Shown here piece by piece: positions 8,238-16,732 of a stretch of DNA of 59,268 bases. A program made the position numbers and the translations under genes. This DNA comes from an uncultured Eubacteriales bacterium. Lineage in GTDB: Bacteria > Bacillota > Clostridia > Peptostreptococcales > Anaerovoracaceae. Location of the stretch: assembly GCA_900315125.1 (NCBI GenBank), contig OMXT01000078.1, positions 1 to 59,268 of the forward strand, in the 5' to 3' direction. Below the pieces are notes generated by a model. It was not told the DNA's origin. It did no database searches and was given only the letters and a program-made list of their open reading frames with translations. Position 1 is the stretch's first letter; each line of letters begins with the position of its first letter.

Positions 8238-9419
8238 ATGATCAAGCGGGAAAAATATATTGAACCGATCCGTGAATTTTACAGCAGCGATTTAATAAAG
8301 ATCATTACCGGTATCAGACGCTGCGGTAAATCTGTAATTCTTGGGGAAATCTACGATGAAATCCGATCTCAGTCAGATAATATCATTTATCTGGATTTTG
8401 AGGATACCTCCGCTCTTTCCTCCATTCCAGACGGATTATCTCTGCTGCAATACGTTGACGCCCACCGCGGAGACTCTCTGTGTTATGTTTTCCTCGACGA
8501 AGTGCAGCGAGTGAACGGATGGGCGGATGCATGCAAAACCCTTCGCATTCGAAACTGCTCCGTCTTTATCAGCGGTTCTAACTCCAAATTGCTCTCCAGG
8601 GAATTTACGAAGGAGCTGTCCGGACGTTATGTCTCATTCCGTATCAGGCCTTTTGTATATAAAGAACTTCTTGCCTATGGTGAAGAGCTTGATCGGGAAA
8701 TTACCCTTACAGACTATATAGTCTGGGGTGGATTTCCAAAGAGAATTGAATTCGAGAGCGAGCGGGCTCAGCGGATATATTTGAACGAACTGAACGAAAC
8801 CATTATCCTGAATGATATTATTAACCGCTACGCAATTCGCAAAACAGAAGTATTTAAACGACTGGCCAATTTCATTTTTCTCTCAAACGGAAGGATTCTC
8901 TCCGCACGGTCAATAGAGAAGTATCTCCGAGGTGCCGGTCTCCCATGCTCTGTTACCACAATTACCAAGTACATAGGCTATCTGGAGGAAGCATATGCAA
9001 TCGCTACTGTACGGAAATATTCTGCAAAAACTAAGCGAGAGCTAGAATATTATCTAAAAGTATATGACGAGGATGTTTCTCTGAATTCTATCCGGATAGC
9101 GAATAATCGTTATGACCTGACACATAACTTTGAGAATATCATATATAATGAACTAATTTACATGGGTTACAGCCTTCAGGTCTATCATGACGGCGCCCAC
9201 GAAATAGACTTTGTTGCCGTAAAAGGCAATAAACAGTATTTTATCCAGGTCGCTTATTCCATCGCAGAAGACAAAGCGTATAATCGTGAAATGGATGCTT
9301 TCTCCAATCTCGACAATTCAAATCAGAAAATAATTATCACGAATGATGATATTGACTATAGTACAAGTACAGTACGTCATATCCGGTTCCGGGACTTCGT
9401 ATTGATGCATGAACTTTAG
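8238..9419 (+). CDS. AAA ATPase with C-terminal DUF4143 domain
   Basis: A 393-residue protein of the AAA_14/DUF4143 type. The P-loop is GIRRCGKS near residue 28 and the Walker B region is CYVFLDEVQRV. A winged-helix-like middle part (RILSARSIEKYLRGAG) and a C-terminal nuclease-like DUF4143 region (EIDFVAVKGNKQYFIQVAYS) follow; the D...E/Q-x-K-like pattern seems partly altered (QVA rather than EVK). The family is abundant in gut anaerobes and has no settled function. GGAGG precedes MIKREKY. The gene is AT-richer than its neighbours, which suits horizontal transfer. Confidence 0.85.
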   Translation: MIKREKYIEPIREFYSSDLIKIITGIRRCGKSVILGEIYDEIRSQSDNIIYLDFEDTSALSSIPDGLSLLQYVDAHRGDSLCYVFLDEVQRVNGWADACKTLRIRNCSVFISGSNSKLLSREFTKELSGRYVSFRIRPFVYKELLAYGEELDREITLTDYIVWGGFPKRIEFESERAQRIYLNELNETIILNDIINRYAIRKTEVFKRLANFIFLSNGRILSARSIEKYLRGAGLPCSVTTITKYIGYLEEAYAIATVRKYSAKTKRELEYYLKVYDEDVSLNSIRIANNRYDLTHNFENIIYNELIYMGYSLQVYHDGAHEIDFVAVKGNKQYFIQVAYSIAEDKAYNREMDAFSNLDNSNQKIIITNDDIDYSTSTVRHIRFRDFVLMHEL

Positions 9420-9439
9420 CTGGCAAGAGGAACGAAACC

Positions 9440-10780
9440 ATGAAGATCGGACAGGTCGCCCGCAAGTACGGGCTTTCTAAGGACAATATATATTACTACA
9501 TCAACTACGGACTGCTGGTTCCGCCCCGGGGCGGGACAGCGGGGAGCCAGTATGATTTCGACCAGGAAACGCTGAGGGATCTGGAAATGATCCTGAAGCT
9601 GAAAGAGCTGGACTATTCCCTGTCCGACATCCACCGGATGCTGTCCTTGCGGCGCATCTCCGGCCTGGACAATCCGGAGGACCGGCGGGAGCTGCTGGGC
9701 ATGTACACCAGCCAGCGGCAGCGGTGCGTTCAGAAGCTGCATCACTACGAATCCGTGATCCACCGCCTGGACGAGCGCATTCTGAACCTGACCAGCCGGG
9801 CGGAAGCGGACGAGACCCGGTGCACCGGCGTTCCTCTGTCCATGCTGGGCCTGCTCTGCTGCCCTTACTGCGGCAGGCCTCTTCAGATCGCCAACGTAAA
9901 CATGGACATGGAGTACATTTATGACGCGGATCTGCACTGCAGCTGCGGGGGCGACTGCGGAAACGGCGCGGACAGCCAAGACATAACCGGCGACGGCTCC
10001 AGCAAGTCCGGCTGCTCCGGCAAGTCCTGCGGTCCCGGCTACCGCGCCCGCATAGAAGAGGGCATCCTCATCACGCCGAACGGCTACGCCGGCGAGGTGG
10101 ACAAGCCGGATGTGGGCCGGGAGCTCTACAAGGACCTGCCCCCCTCGCTGATCAGCCTGTTCCAGCGCTCCTACAACTACATGACCGAAGACCTGCGCGC
10201 CCTGGATCTGTCCGGCCGCGTGGTGATGGAGACCTACGTGAACGCCTGGTTCTTCCTCCACAACCACCAGCAGTTTTTCACACCCGGGGGCTACTATATT
10301 GTCGTGGATAAATTCCCCGAGACCCTCGCAATGTACAAAGACCTGATCGACCGTGAATCCTATCATCTGCCCATTCTATACCTGGCAGACAGCTCCCGGA
10401 ACTACCCGCTGAAGCAGGGATCCGTCGATCTGAATATCGACTTCTTCGCCGTAAACGAGCACAACTTCTATTCGGACACATTCCTGCTGGACGAACTGGC
10501 GCCATACATGAAAAAAGGCGCCCATGTCCTGGGCACCTATTTCTGCTTCGATAACGGAGCGCGATCCATGAAGAACCTGCTGGACACCTATCCTCAGGCC
10601 AGCACAAACAACTTCTCCCTGCCCTGGTTCCGGCAGCAGATCGACCAGTCCGGCATCCGCCTGGACCACGAACGGCTCTGCGGCAGCACCACCGATTCCG
10701 GCAACAATCTGGGATTCGGTTTCCATCAGACCGGCGAGAAGCTCAGTCTGGTGGAGTACTTCGGCCGGATGCCGGAATGA
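9440..10780 (+). CDS. MerR-type regulator fused to a methyltransferase-like domain
   Basis: A 446-residue fusion. Residues 1-70 are a MerR winged helix (MKIGQVARKYGLSKDNIYYY) with a coiled dimerisation helix to about 118. A zinc-ribbon-like segment follows (CCPYCG at 140, HCSCGG at 166). After a Gly/Ser/Cys-rich linker, residues 225-446 resemble a class I SAM-dependent methyltransferase of the RlmA/UbiE type, although the glycine-rich SAM motif is degenerate (GRVVMETYVNAWFF). The zinc ribbon before a methyltransferase fold recalls RlmA. It starts 21 bp after the DUF4143 gene, so both may be co-transcribed. Whether it methylates anything or merely senses a ligand is unknown. Confidence 0.7.
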   Translation: MKIGQVARKYGLSKDNIYYYINYGLLVPPRGGTAGSQYDFDQETLRDLEMILKLKELDYSLSDIHRMLSLRRISGLDNPEDRRELLGMYTSQRQRCVQKLHHYESVIHRLDERILNLTSRAEADETRCTGVPLSMLGLLCCPYCGRPLQIANVNMDMEYIYDADLHCSCGGDCGNGADSQDITGDGSSKSGCSGKSCGPGYRARIEEGILITPNGYAGEVDKPDVGRELYKDLPPSLISLFQRSYNYMTEDLRALDLSGRVVMETYVNAWFFLHNHQQFFTPGGYYIVVDKFPETLAMYKDLIDRESYHLPILYLADSSRNYPLKQGSVDLNIDFFAVNEHNFYSDTFLLDELAPYMKKGAHVLGTYFCFDNGARSMKNLLDTYPQASTNNFSLPWFRQQIDQSGIRLDHERLCGSTTDSGNNLGFGFHQTGEKLSLVEYFGRMPE

Positions 10781-10811
10781 GTTTCCGGGAAGTGACTTCC
10801 GGACAGGGATT

Positions 10812-10829
10812 CCCGTCTTTCCTGACGGG
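10812..10829 (+). terminator. Possible short terminator hairpin
   Basis: CCCGTC-N6-GACGGG after the MerR fusion gene; no clear T run. It lies between convergent genes. Confidence 0.35.
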
Positions 10830-10840
10830 CGTTCCGCTCC

Positions 10841-11794
10841 CTACTTCCAGAGCTGATCGGGGTACAGGCCTTGGTCCTTCATAGCCTGAAGCGCGGCCAT
10901 CACCCCGGGCTTATCCTCACGGTATGTGACGCCGAACCATCGGTCCTGAGACCGCAGGACCCGCACGTCTGCTTTGTCATCGTTTATCAGCGATTCCACA
11001 ACCCCCGGCAGGAAATATTCCCCTTTCAGCGGGTTGTCCGCCAGCGCCCGGTCCAGGAACGCCGGAAACCCCGCTTCCATCGCGTCCAGGATCGAAGGCG
11101 TAAATCCCCACAGGTTCATGGACACTGTGGACTCGGGATCCAGGTAAAGCCAGCCGTCGCCGGCGTCGCCCGGCTCTCCGGGATCCGCCGCGCAGACCGC
11201 CCCGCCGTCCCGCCACTGGATCTGGAGCCGCTCGTGGACGCCCGACAGCTCACCCTTCTCTGTCACCTGGCAGACCCCACGGGCCACGCCGCCGTTCTCC
11301 GTCATCGTATTCGCCAGCCGGTATCCCACCATGGCGTAATGGTAACGGCCGCCTGCCGCGGGATCACCGTCCTTCACGTTCTCCAGAAAGTCATAAAGCG
11401 TCCCGAAAGCGCCGGGCCCGTAGTAATCGTCCGCATTGATCACCGCAAAAGGCTGGTCGACATACTTCCGCGCACTGTAAACCGCGTGGGCTGTGCCCCA
11501 GGGCTTGACCCGTCCCTCCGGCACCTGATATCCCGGCGGCAGATCGTCCAGCTTCTGGAACGCGTAGCAAAGCTCCATGTGCTTTCCTGCCCGGCCGTCC
11601 ATGAGCTCCCGGAACGCCTCTTCATTCTCTTCCTTTATTACAAAGACTACCTTACTGAACCCCGCGATCATCGCGTCGTACAGCGAAAAGTCCAGAATAA
11701 TCTCACCCTTATCGGTCACGGGATCGATCTGCTTCAGCCCGCCGTACCGCGAACCCATTCCCGCTGCCATAACTACAAGTATCGGTTTGTTCAT
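10841..11794 (-). CDS. Sugar-nucleotide-type nucleotidyltransferase
   Basis: A 317-residue protein of the NTP_transferase family. The N-terminal nucleotide-binding signature reads VMAAGMGSRYGGLKQ and the metal-binding Asp lies in AVINADDYYGPGAF. Such proteins join an NTP to a sugar phosphate or phospho-alcohol for polysaccharide or teichoic acid synthesis; the sugar cannot be inferred and no pathway genes are adjacent. The start MNKPILVV is chosen because GGAGG lies 5-6 bases before it; the ATG four codons upstream lies at the edge of that site. Confidence 0.8.
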   Translation of the reverse strand: MNKPILVVMAAGMGSRYGGLKQIDPVTDKGEIILDFSLYDAMIAGFSKVVFVIKEENEEAFRELMDGRAGKHMELCYAFQKLDDLPPGYQVPEGRVKPWGTAHAVYSARKYVDQPFAVINADDYYGPGAFGTLYDFLENVKDGDPAAGGRYHYAMVGYRLANTMTENGGVARGVCQVTEKGELSGVHERLQIQWRDGGAVCAADPGEPGDAGDGWLYLDPESTVSMNLWGFTPSILDAMEAGFPAFLDRALADNPLKGEYFLPGVVESLINDDKADVRVLRSQDRWFGVTYREDKPGVMAALQAMKDQGLYPDQLWK

Positions 11795-11895
11795 TTCTTC
11801 CTCCATGTTATTTGTTTGCCTGATTGACGACCGATTGATCGTCAGCGTCTCGATTACCGGCCGCTCGATTGCCAGTCGAGCTGCGCCTTAGTACG

Positions 11896-12237
11896 AATCG
11901 GATCAAAAGTTATATCATTCTGACCCGAAACGGGTATTTGATAGAACTCTTAGCCTCCGCTGCAGTACCAAATTATATCAAATCGCATGTTCAAGCTCGA
12001 TTGATAGAACTTCAGCCCCAGCCGGGCCTTTGTTCCGCCCTGCTCCGCCTCCAAAATTCTATCATTTTACGCTCTCAGAACCGTGTGATATAACTTCTTC
12101 TATAAACTGGGCTACGTGCTCGTGAAAAGTTCTATTTTATTGCAGCTCTGGGCGCATTTGATATAACTTATGCCTCAGCCCGCCCCAGAAAGTTCTATCA
12201 AATTGAGCTTCGCAGCGCAGATGATATACTTTTTGCC
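11896..12237. repeat. Array 2: five inverted-repeat units with fixed 21-bp gaps
   Basis: Arms are at 11909-11917/11939-11947, 11972-11980/12002-12010, 12056-12064/12086-12094, 12129-12137/12159-12167 and 12192-12200/12222-12230. Every gap is 21 bp and the gap sequences are unrelated. Left-arm spacing is 63, 84, 73 and 63 bp. The arms are the same family as array 1. The first two units pair a TATATCA arm with a TGATAGA arm; the last three have TCTATCA with TGATATA, which is the reverse complement, so orientation flips between units 2 and 3. The array opens with ATCGGATCAAAAGTTATAT, nearly identical to the left end of array 1, and ends with CTTTTTGCC like unit 1 of array 1. Confidence 0.9.
12018..12037 (+). 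repeat. Copy of dispersed CTTTGTT motif
   Basis: CCAGCCGGGCCTTTGTTCCG, between units 2 and 3 of array 2, at the point where unit orientation changes. Confidence 0.5.
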
Positions 12238-12315
12238 TTTCGGCAGCGGTAAAGCGCCGATCAAAGCGCTCCCGACCGACTACTAAGGAAGTCCAGGCGC
12301 AAGACGCCCGGAAAT

Positions 12316-12591
12316 CTACTCCTGGAACTCCACCGTCAGCGCCGGATTCTCTCTGCAGGCGTCGCCAAGCATCCTGCGCAGCCGGTCCATGTATTCCGGC
12401 CCGGCTTCCTTCGCCCCGGCCCAGTTCTGAAATACCAGCTCCGCCGGCCCGTTCCATTCCGTGAGCACGTCATATAAGCTGTCCAGGTTATCGCCGTACC
12501 ACTGCGGCAGAGGCAGAGCCTGCCGGAGCCGCTGGTGGATCTCCTGCCGGCTCCTCACGCCAGACAGATCGATAAAATACTGACTATTCAT
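12316..12591 (-). CDS. Barstar-family ribonuclease inhibitor
   Basis: A 91-residue cytoplasmic protein matching the barstar fold: an N-terminal strand (YFIDLSGVRSRQEIHQRL), the acidic interface helix containing WYGDNLDSLYDVL that blocks the barnase active site, and a C-terminal strand (ALTVEFQE). Its gene lies 28 bp downstream of the barnase-type gene on the same strand, so the pair forms a toxin-immunity operon in the order toxin then inhibitor. Length is normal for the family. Confidence 0.9.
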   Translation of the reverse strand: MNSQYFIDLSGVRSRQEIHQRLRQALPLPQWYGDNLDSLYDVLTEWNGPAELVFQNWAGAKEAGPEYMDRLRRMLGDACRENPALTVEFQE

Positions 12592-12619
12592 GGGTCCCCC
12601 CTTTTATATCCTGCTGCTC

Positions 12620-13180
12620 CTACTGACTCACCGGCCCGTCCGCATCGTAAAGCTGCTGAAAATGCTCGTAATGGTCGCCGGTATAGTAAATATCCCCGTC
12701 ATCGGAAAATATGATTCGCTTCGCGCCGCGGCTGCTTTTGCCCAGGGTGTCGATATCGCACTCCCGGTAGGAATCGTCCTCGGGCAGCGTGCCCTCATAA
12801 TTGCCGAAGCGGTCGCCGCCGATGCATTTCCCCTCGGCATACTCCTCCACGGATCCGCCGGACCAGCCCAGAGCGCGGGCCTCCTTCTTGGTGATATAGT
12901 TATCCGGAAGATGCCCATAGCGGTGAAGATACAAAGCCACTTCTGCCCGCCCATCGTAGGTACCGGATTCTTTCACCTGTACGCCCGATTCCGACTGCGC
13001 ATCCGAGCCCGACGAAGACGCTGACGAGGATGCGGACGATGCCGCGCTCTGGCTTATACTCTGTCCGGCGCTGCTGCCCGATCCGTCTCCGGACATGCAG
13101 CCGGTCAGGCCCATCATTCCGACAGCCAGTACTGCCGACAGCAGCAGGGCAAATATCTTACTTCTTCTATTGTTTCTCAT
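12620..13180 (-). CDS. Barnase-family ribonuclease anchored as a lipoprotein
   Basis: A 186-residue exported ribonuclease. Residues 1-28 are a lipoprotein signal with lipobox LTGC, followed by a Ser/Ala-rich linker to about residue 65, then a full barnase domain. The known catalytic residues are all present by motif: Lys in DNYITKKEA, Glu in YRECDID, Arg in RGAKRI and His in GDHYEHF. It should cleave RNA after guanosine outside the cell or in a competitor. The cognate barstar gene follows directly. Lipid anchoring of barnase is unusual; most characterised members are freely secreted or are tips of larger toxins. Confidence 0.9.
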   Translation of the reverse strand: MRNNRRSKIFALLLSAVLAVGMMGLTGCMSGDGSGSSAGQSISQSAASSASSSASSSGSDAQSESGVQVKESGTYDGRAEVALYLHRYGHLPDNYITKKEARALGWSGGSVEEYAEGKCIGGDRFGNYEGTLPEDDSYRECDIDTLGKSSRGAKRIIFSDDGDIYYTGDHYEHFQQLYDADGPVSQ

Positions 13181-13193
13181 TATTTACAACCTT

Positions 13194-13217
13194 CCCGGCC
13201 GGTCAGGCCTTTGTTTA
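13194..13217 (+). repeat. Copy of dispersed CTTTGTT motif
   Basis: CCGGTCAGGCCTTTGTTTAT, 14 bp before the barnase start. One of the best copies. Confidence 0.6.
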
Positions 13218-13298
13218 TTAAAGCGTAGCAGACTGTGAAAGGTAAAGCAACAGAAAACATATGCCGAGTTCAGGAACTATGGCGCCTGCTGCACCTTT

Positions 13299-14669
13299 TT
13301 ACTTCCAGTTTGCACCCGTCTGGTTGACCTTATTTTCACTTTTGCTTCTCAGAAATCTTTTCAGAAGAAAGCTGCAGTAATGCGGGAACGTATAAATATT
13401 GTTTTCGTATCCGATATTCCCCCGCTTGATCTTGATGCCCCATTCAATTTCAGGATATGATCTGCTATTGATCATTGTCTTAAGCGATCTGGCGTGTGCA
13501 TCACCCGCTTTAACTTCGATTGGCACCAGATTTTTTATGGTTCTGCCGAAGAAATCCATCTCGAGAGTCGAGTTTTCTTTCTTATAGTAGAGGAGCGGCA
13601 TATCTGCCTTGACCATCGCCTCCGAAACGATACTCTCGTAAATAGCACCTTTATATGTTCCAAGGTTCTTGTTTGCTCTCAAATCGTATTGGACTTCATC
13701 ATCGAGCTGGGCGATCAGGAGTCCCGTGTCCCTGAAGTAGATCTTGTATTTTTTCTCGTCATAATTACCCTTAAGGGGCAGCTCCGGCGAAGCCATGCAA
13801 TAGCATACGCTGGTGATTCCGGCTCTGTTCAGCCAGTCTATACAACCCCAGTAATCTTTGAACCTTGCTCCGCGAGCAACTTTGGAAATCTGGAATTTCT
13901 TATTATCCTTCCCCAGCTGAACCGGTATGTGATTGAAAACATTAAGGATCCTTGCCTGTTCAAGTCCCTTGGTATACTTGACAATATCTTCTTTGTAGTC
14001 CTCAATGATCTGCCTTTGGATTTCCAGTGTACCGCCGAAATTGCCCGTTTCAACGAACTGTTTCACCACGGCGGGCATTCCTCCGAGAATAACATAGTCA
14101 AGAAATCTGCTGTACATCAGTTCGTGGAATGAATTGGACAAAGGTTCCACAGACTGCATATGCGAAAAAATATCTTCAACCAATTCATCATCATACCCCA
14201 ACGCCCAAAGGTACTCATGGAAATCCATGGAATCCATTTCATAATCCGATTTATATCCCACACTGTTGCTCTCGATCTGCCGATAGCTTACTCCGAGCAG
14301 CGAACCGCTGCAGATCACGTCGTATCTCCCGTCCGTCTTGAAGAACTTGAGCGACGTCGCGATGTCCGGATTCGCCTGGATCTCGTCAAAGAAAATCAAT
14401 GTTTTTCCAGGAACGAAAGTCAGGGAAGGATCGATCCTTGTAATACTCTTAATAACAGATTCCGCGCTATATCCGTCTTCTGTAATACCGAGAAACTTTT
14501 TATCTCTGACAAAATTTATTTCGATGCAATGATCATAATTCGCGTCAGCAAAATGCAGAATGCTCTCCGTTTTACCGACCTGTCTGGCGCCCTTGACGAT
14601 CAAAGGCCTTCGATTGCTGTCATTTTTCCAGTCTCTCAGATAGTCATCTATATGGCGCTTCAAATACAT
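13299..14669 (-). CDS. AAA ATPase with C-terminal DUF4143 domain
   Basis: A 456-residue second member of the AAA_14/DUF4143 family, only distantly similar to the one at 8238. The P-loop is VKGARQVGKTESI, Walker B is LIFFDEIQANPD, and the C-terminal nuclease-like region reads TLEMDFFGRTIKNLVPIEVKAG, with the D-x(n)-E-V-K pattern intact here. The start MYLKRH is preferred because GGAGGAAAG lies before it, inside the in-frame ATG upstream. Three direct repeats upstream (14700-14773) may be its operator. The function of the family is unknown. Confidence 0.85.
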   Translation of the reverse strand: MYLKRHIDDYLRDWKNDSNRRPLIVKGARQVGKTESILHFADANYDHCIEINFVRDKKFLGITEDGYSAESVIKSITRIDPSLTFVPGKTLIFFDEIQANPDIATSLKFFKTDGRYDVICSGSLLGVSYRQIESNSVGYKSDYEMDSMDFHEYLWALGYDDELVEDIFSHMQSVEPLSNSFHELMYSRFLDYVILGGMPAVVKQFVETGNFGGTLEIQRQIIEDYKEDIVKYTKGLEQARILNVFNHIPVQLGKDNKKFQISKVARGARFKDYWGCIDWLNRAGITSVCYCMASPELPLKGNYDEKKYKIYFRDTGLLIAQLDDEVQYDLRANKNLGTYKGAIYESIVSEAMVKADMPLLYYKKENSTLEMDFFGRTIKNLVPIEVKAGDAHARSLKTMINSRSYPEIEWGIKIKRGNIGYENNIYTFPHYCSFLLKRFLRSKSENKVNQTGANWK

Positions 14670-14699
14670 TTTTCTTTCCTCCATAAATAAATGTTACTA

Positions 14700-14773
14700 T
14701 TTTATGAGTCATATTTCAATATATTTTACATTTTTATGAGGCATCATCCTTCACTTTTTCACGATTTTATGAG
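14700..14773. repeat. Three direct repeats upstream of the DUF4143 gene
   Basis: TTTTATGAG at 14700, 14732 and 14765, spaced 32 and 33 bp (about three helical turns). Likely regulator binding sites for the leftward gene. Confidence 0.55.
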
Positions 14774-14961
14774 TATTGACTGACTATTGTATGATTACTG
14801 CTGGGCCTGGACGGGACGAACCAGGGACAGGACCCTGTTATTTTACACAGCCCGTACAAAGTCTTTCTGGGGATTTTTCCATCATATGAGATAATACAAT
14901 TGTATATTGTAACCATATTACAGGGCCGATATCAAAGCCCCATACAGAAAGAAGGAAAGTT

Positions 14962-15987
14962 ATGAAGAGAAAGTTTATGACCCTGCTGCTCACTGCCGCG
15001 GTCAGCGCCACCATGCTTCTGGGCGGCGCCGGATCAGCCTTTGCAGCAGACGGAAGCAGCGCAGCTTCCGCGCCCGGGGCGAAAACCGCCGCCGCATCGC
15101 AGACCAGCGCCGACATGTCCTCGTCTGTCGCCAGCGCTGCCGCAAAATTTGCCGCTGCCGCCGAGCAGAATACTCTTACAAGCCGCACCGGTCATGTTAT
15201 GGAAATGACAGAAGACGACATTTACTACAACCCCGCTTCCGGCACGGTGATCGATCTGGAAGACACGGGCGATGTGGACAACATTGATATGAAAGGGATC
15301 GTGCTCTCCAGTCAGCCTGCAAAGGGATACTACGTTCTGTACCGCTTCGTGCCGAAGCATTCCGGGATCCTGGCATTCAGCCTGACCAGCGGCGGATACT
15401 CCCAGCTGCTGAATTCGAAAAAAGAGGCTTTGTCCTCCCGCGACATTATCTCCAACAACCCAAACACTACGTCCACTTCGACGACCCTCAACCACACCAG
15501 CTACGGCGTGACGAAGGGCAAGACCTATTATATCAAAGCCCAGTACACATCCGCGACCTACAGCAGCGAAACCAAATATTACATCGCTACCGGCGGCGCT
15601 GTCAGCGCTTCCTGCACCGGCGCCTACGGCAAGAAGGCATCCAAAGCGTCCACGCTGAAGAAGGGCAAGAGCCGGGACGGTTACATCGAGCCGAAGGGCG
15701 CTGCCAAGTACTATAAGCTGTCAACAAAGGCTAAAAATGTGAAGATCTACATCAATGGTGATTCCAACAGCGACGAAGGTCTGAAAGTCACTGTCACTTA
15801 CAAGATCAATAAGAACAAAGCGAAGAAATACACCATGCGGATGACCCGCTACAAGACCAGCAATGGATGCAAAATCTACACCGTGCCCGCCCGCAAAGCC
15901 CGGATCCGCGCGACCATTAAGGTTGCTCCAGCCAAGTCCGGCGCTTCCGGCGCATACACGCTGAAATGGAACAACTGGTCTTTTTAA
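14962..15987 (+). CDS. Secreted protein of unknown function with beta-sandwich-like repeats
   Basis: A 341-residue exported protein. Residues 1-29 are a signal peptide (TMLLGGAGSAFAA), followed by a low-complexity Ala/Ser region to about residue 70. Two or more beta-rich segments follow, with repeated phrases such as YYVLYRFVPKHSGILAF, TKGKTYYIKAQY and GAAKYYKLSTKAKNVKIYI, reminiscent of pre-peptidase C-terminal or bacterial Ig-like domains. No catalytic motif is seen. AAGGAAAG precedes the ATG. A broken paralogue lies directly downstream. Confidence 0.7.
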   Translation: MKRKFMTLLLTAAVSATMLLGGAGSAFAADGSSAASAPGAKTAAASQTSADMSSSVASAAAKFAAAAEQNTLTSRTGHVMEMTEDDIYYNPASGTVIDLEDTGDVDNIDMKGIVLSSQPAKGYYVLYRFVPKHSGILAFSLTSGGYSQLLNSKKEALSSRDIISNNPNTTSTSTTLNHTSYGVTKGKTYYIKAQYTSATYSSETKYYIATGGAVSASCTGAYGKKASKASTLKKGKSRDGYIEPKGAAKYYKLSTKAKNVKIYINGDSNSDEGLKVTVTYKINKNKAKKYTMRMTRYKTSNGCKIYTVPARKARIRATIKVAPAKSGASGAYTLKWNNWSF

Positions 15988-15988
15988 A

Positions 15989-16599
15989 ATGCCTGCAAGC
16001 GGAAAGTTATACGTAAGAAACAACCTATCTGCTTCCCTCTATGTTAAGATCTATAAATCAGACGGCAAGACCTGCATATCTGCTCCTTCCACTGATAGCA
16101 CCGGGACATCGCTGAGCAGCAGTAATAATTATTTGCTCAACGGATATGGTCTGAAAGCCGGGACATATTATCTCGCAGTCAAGACGTATTCTTCGTCATA
16201 TTCATTTGATATTAAATATGCTCCAGTAAGCTCGCCGAAAAACACCTCCAAGAGCAAGGCTAAGACGATGAAGACTAAGAAAACGTATAAAACTCTCGTC
16301 ACTGCCGCGCCAAGCATACTCAGTGGTTTAAGTATAAACAACCTAAGACAAAGGCCCTAAAAGTTAAAATCAGTGCAGCAGGCATACCTCGCACTACTAC
16401 ATCCAATCAAGGAATTAAAATCACCGCTTATTGTGGGAGCAAGAAACTGGGAACGACAACCTTCTATCCTGGTAATACAAACACCTTGACTGTGACTTAC
16501 AGCACTAAGTACGGCAAGGCCAAGAAAGGCACCTATTACTTCAAGATCACCAGCCTGTCCAAGTACACCGGCGGAACCTACACGATCAAGAAGCTGTAA
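15989..16599 (+). pseudogene. Frameshifted remnant of a paralogue of the upstream secreted protein
   Basis: An open frame at 15989-16360 (ASGKLYVRNNLSASLYVKIY ... GLKAGTYYLAVKTY) lacks a signal peptide and ribosome site. The reading shifts at about 16310 to another frame (SKHTQWFKYKQPKTKALKVK ... KKGTYYFKITSLSKYTGG) and ends at 16599. The same beta-sandwich phrases occur in the upstream gene, so this is the 3' half of a tandem duplicate with a lost 5' end and one frameshift. Codon use is AT-richer than in the intact copy up to about 16450. Confidence 0.7.
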
Positions 16600-16644
16600 T
16601 CATCTGCAGTAATCAAGAATATCTGAACAAAACGCACATTAAAC

Positions 16645-16682
16645 AACCGGCCAGGGGTCATCACCCGAGGCCGGTTACTTTT
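16645..16682 (+). terminator. Rho-independent terminator
   Basis: AACCGGCC (16645-16652) pairs with GGCCGGTT (16669-16676), followed by ACTTTTT. It ends the secreted-protein locus. Confidence 0.75.
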
Positions 16683-16732
16683 TGTCTGTTTTACTGGACG
16701 TTTCGGTGTTCCACTGCCGAACAGGTACAGCT

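Larger units (their letters stand above)
11795..12315. other. Gene-free stretch holding inverted-repeat array 2
   Basis: No gene is supported. Apart from array 2 and a dispersed-motif copy, about 80 bases before the array contain short ATCGATT-like repeats (CCGATTGATCG, TCGATTACCGGCCGCTCGATT). Confidence 0.6.

Noticed and set aside
11909-12230. Integron attC sites or Xer/dif-like recombination sites
   Set aside because: The arms do not fit the RYYYAAC/GTTRRRY layout, the 21-bp gap is far longer than a 6-8-bp recombination core, and no integrase is present in the window.
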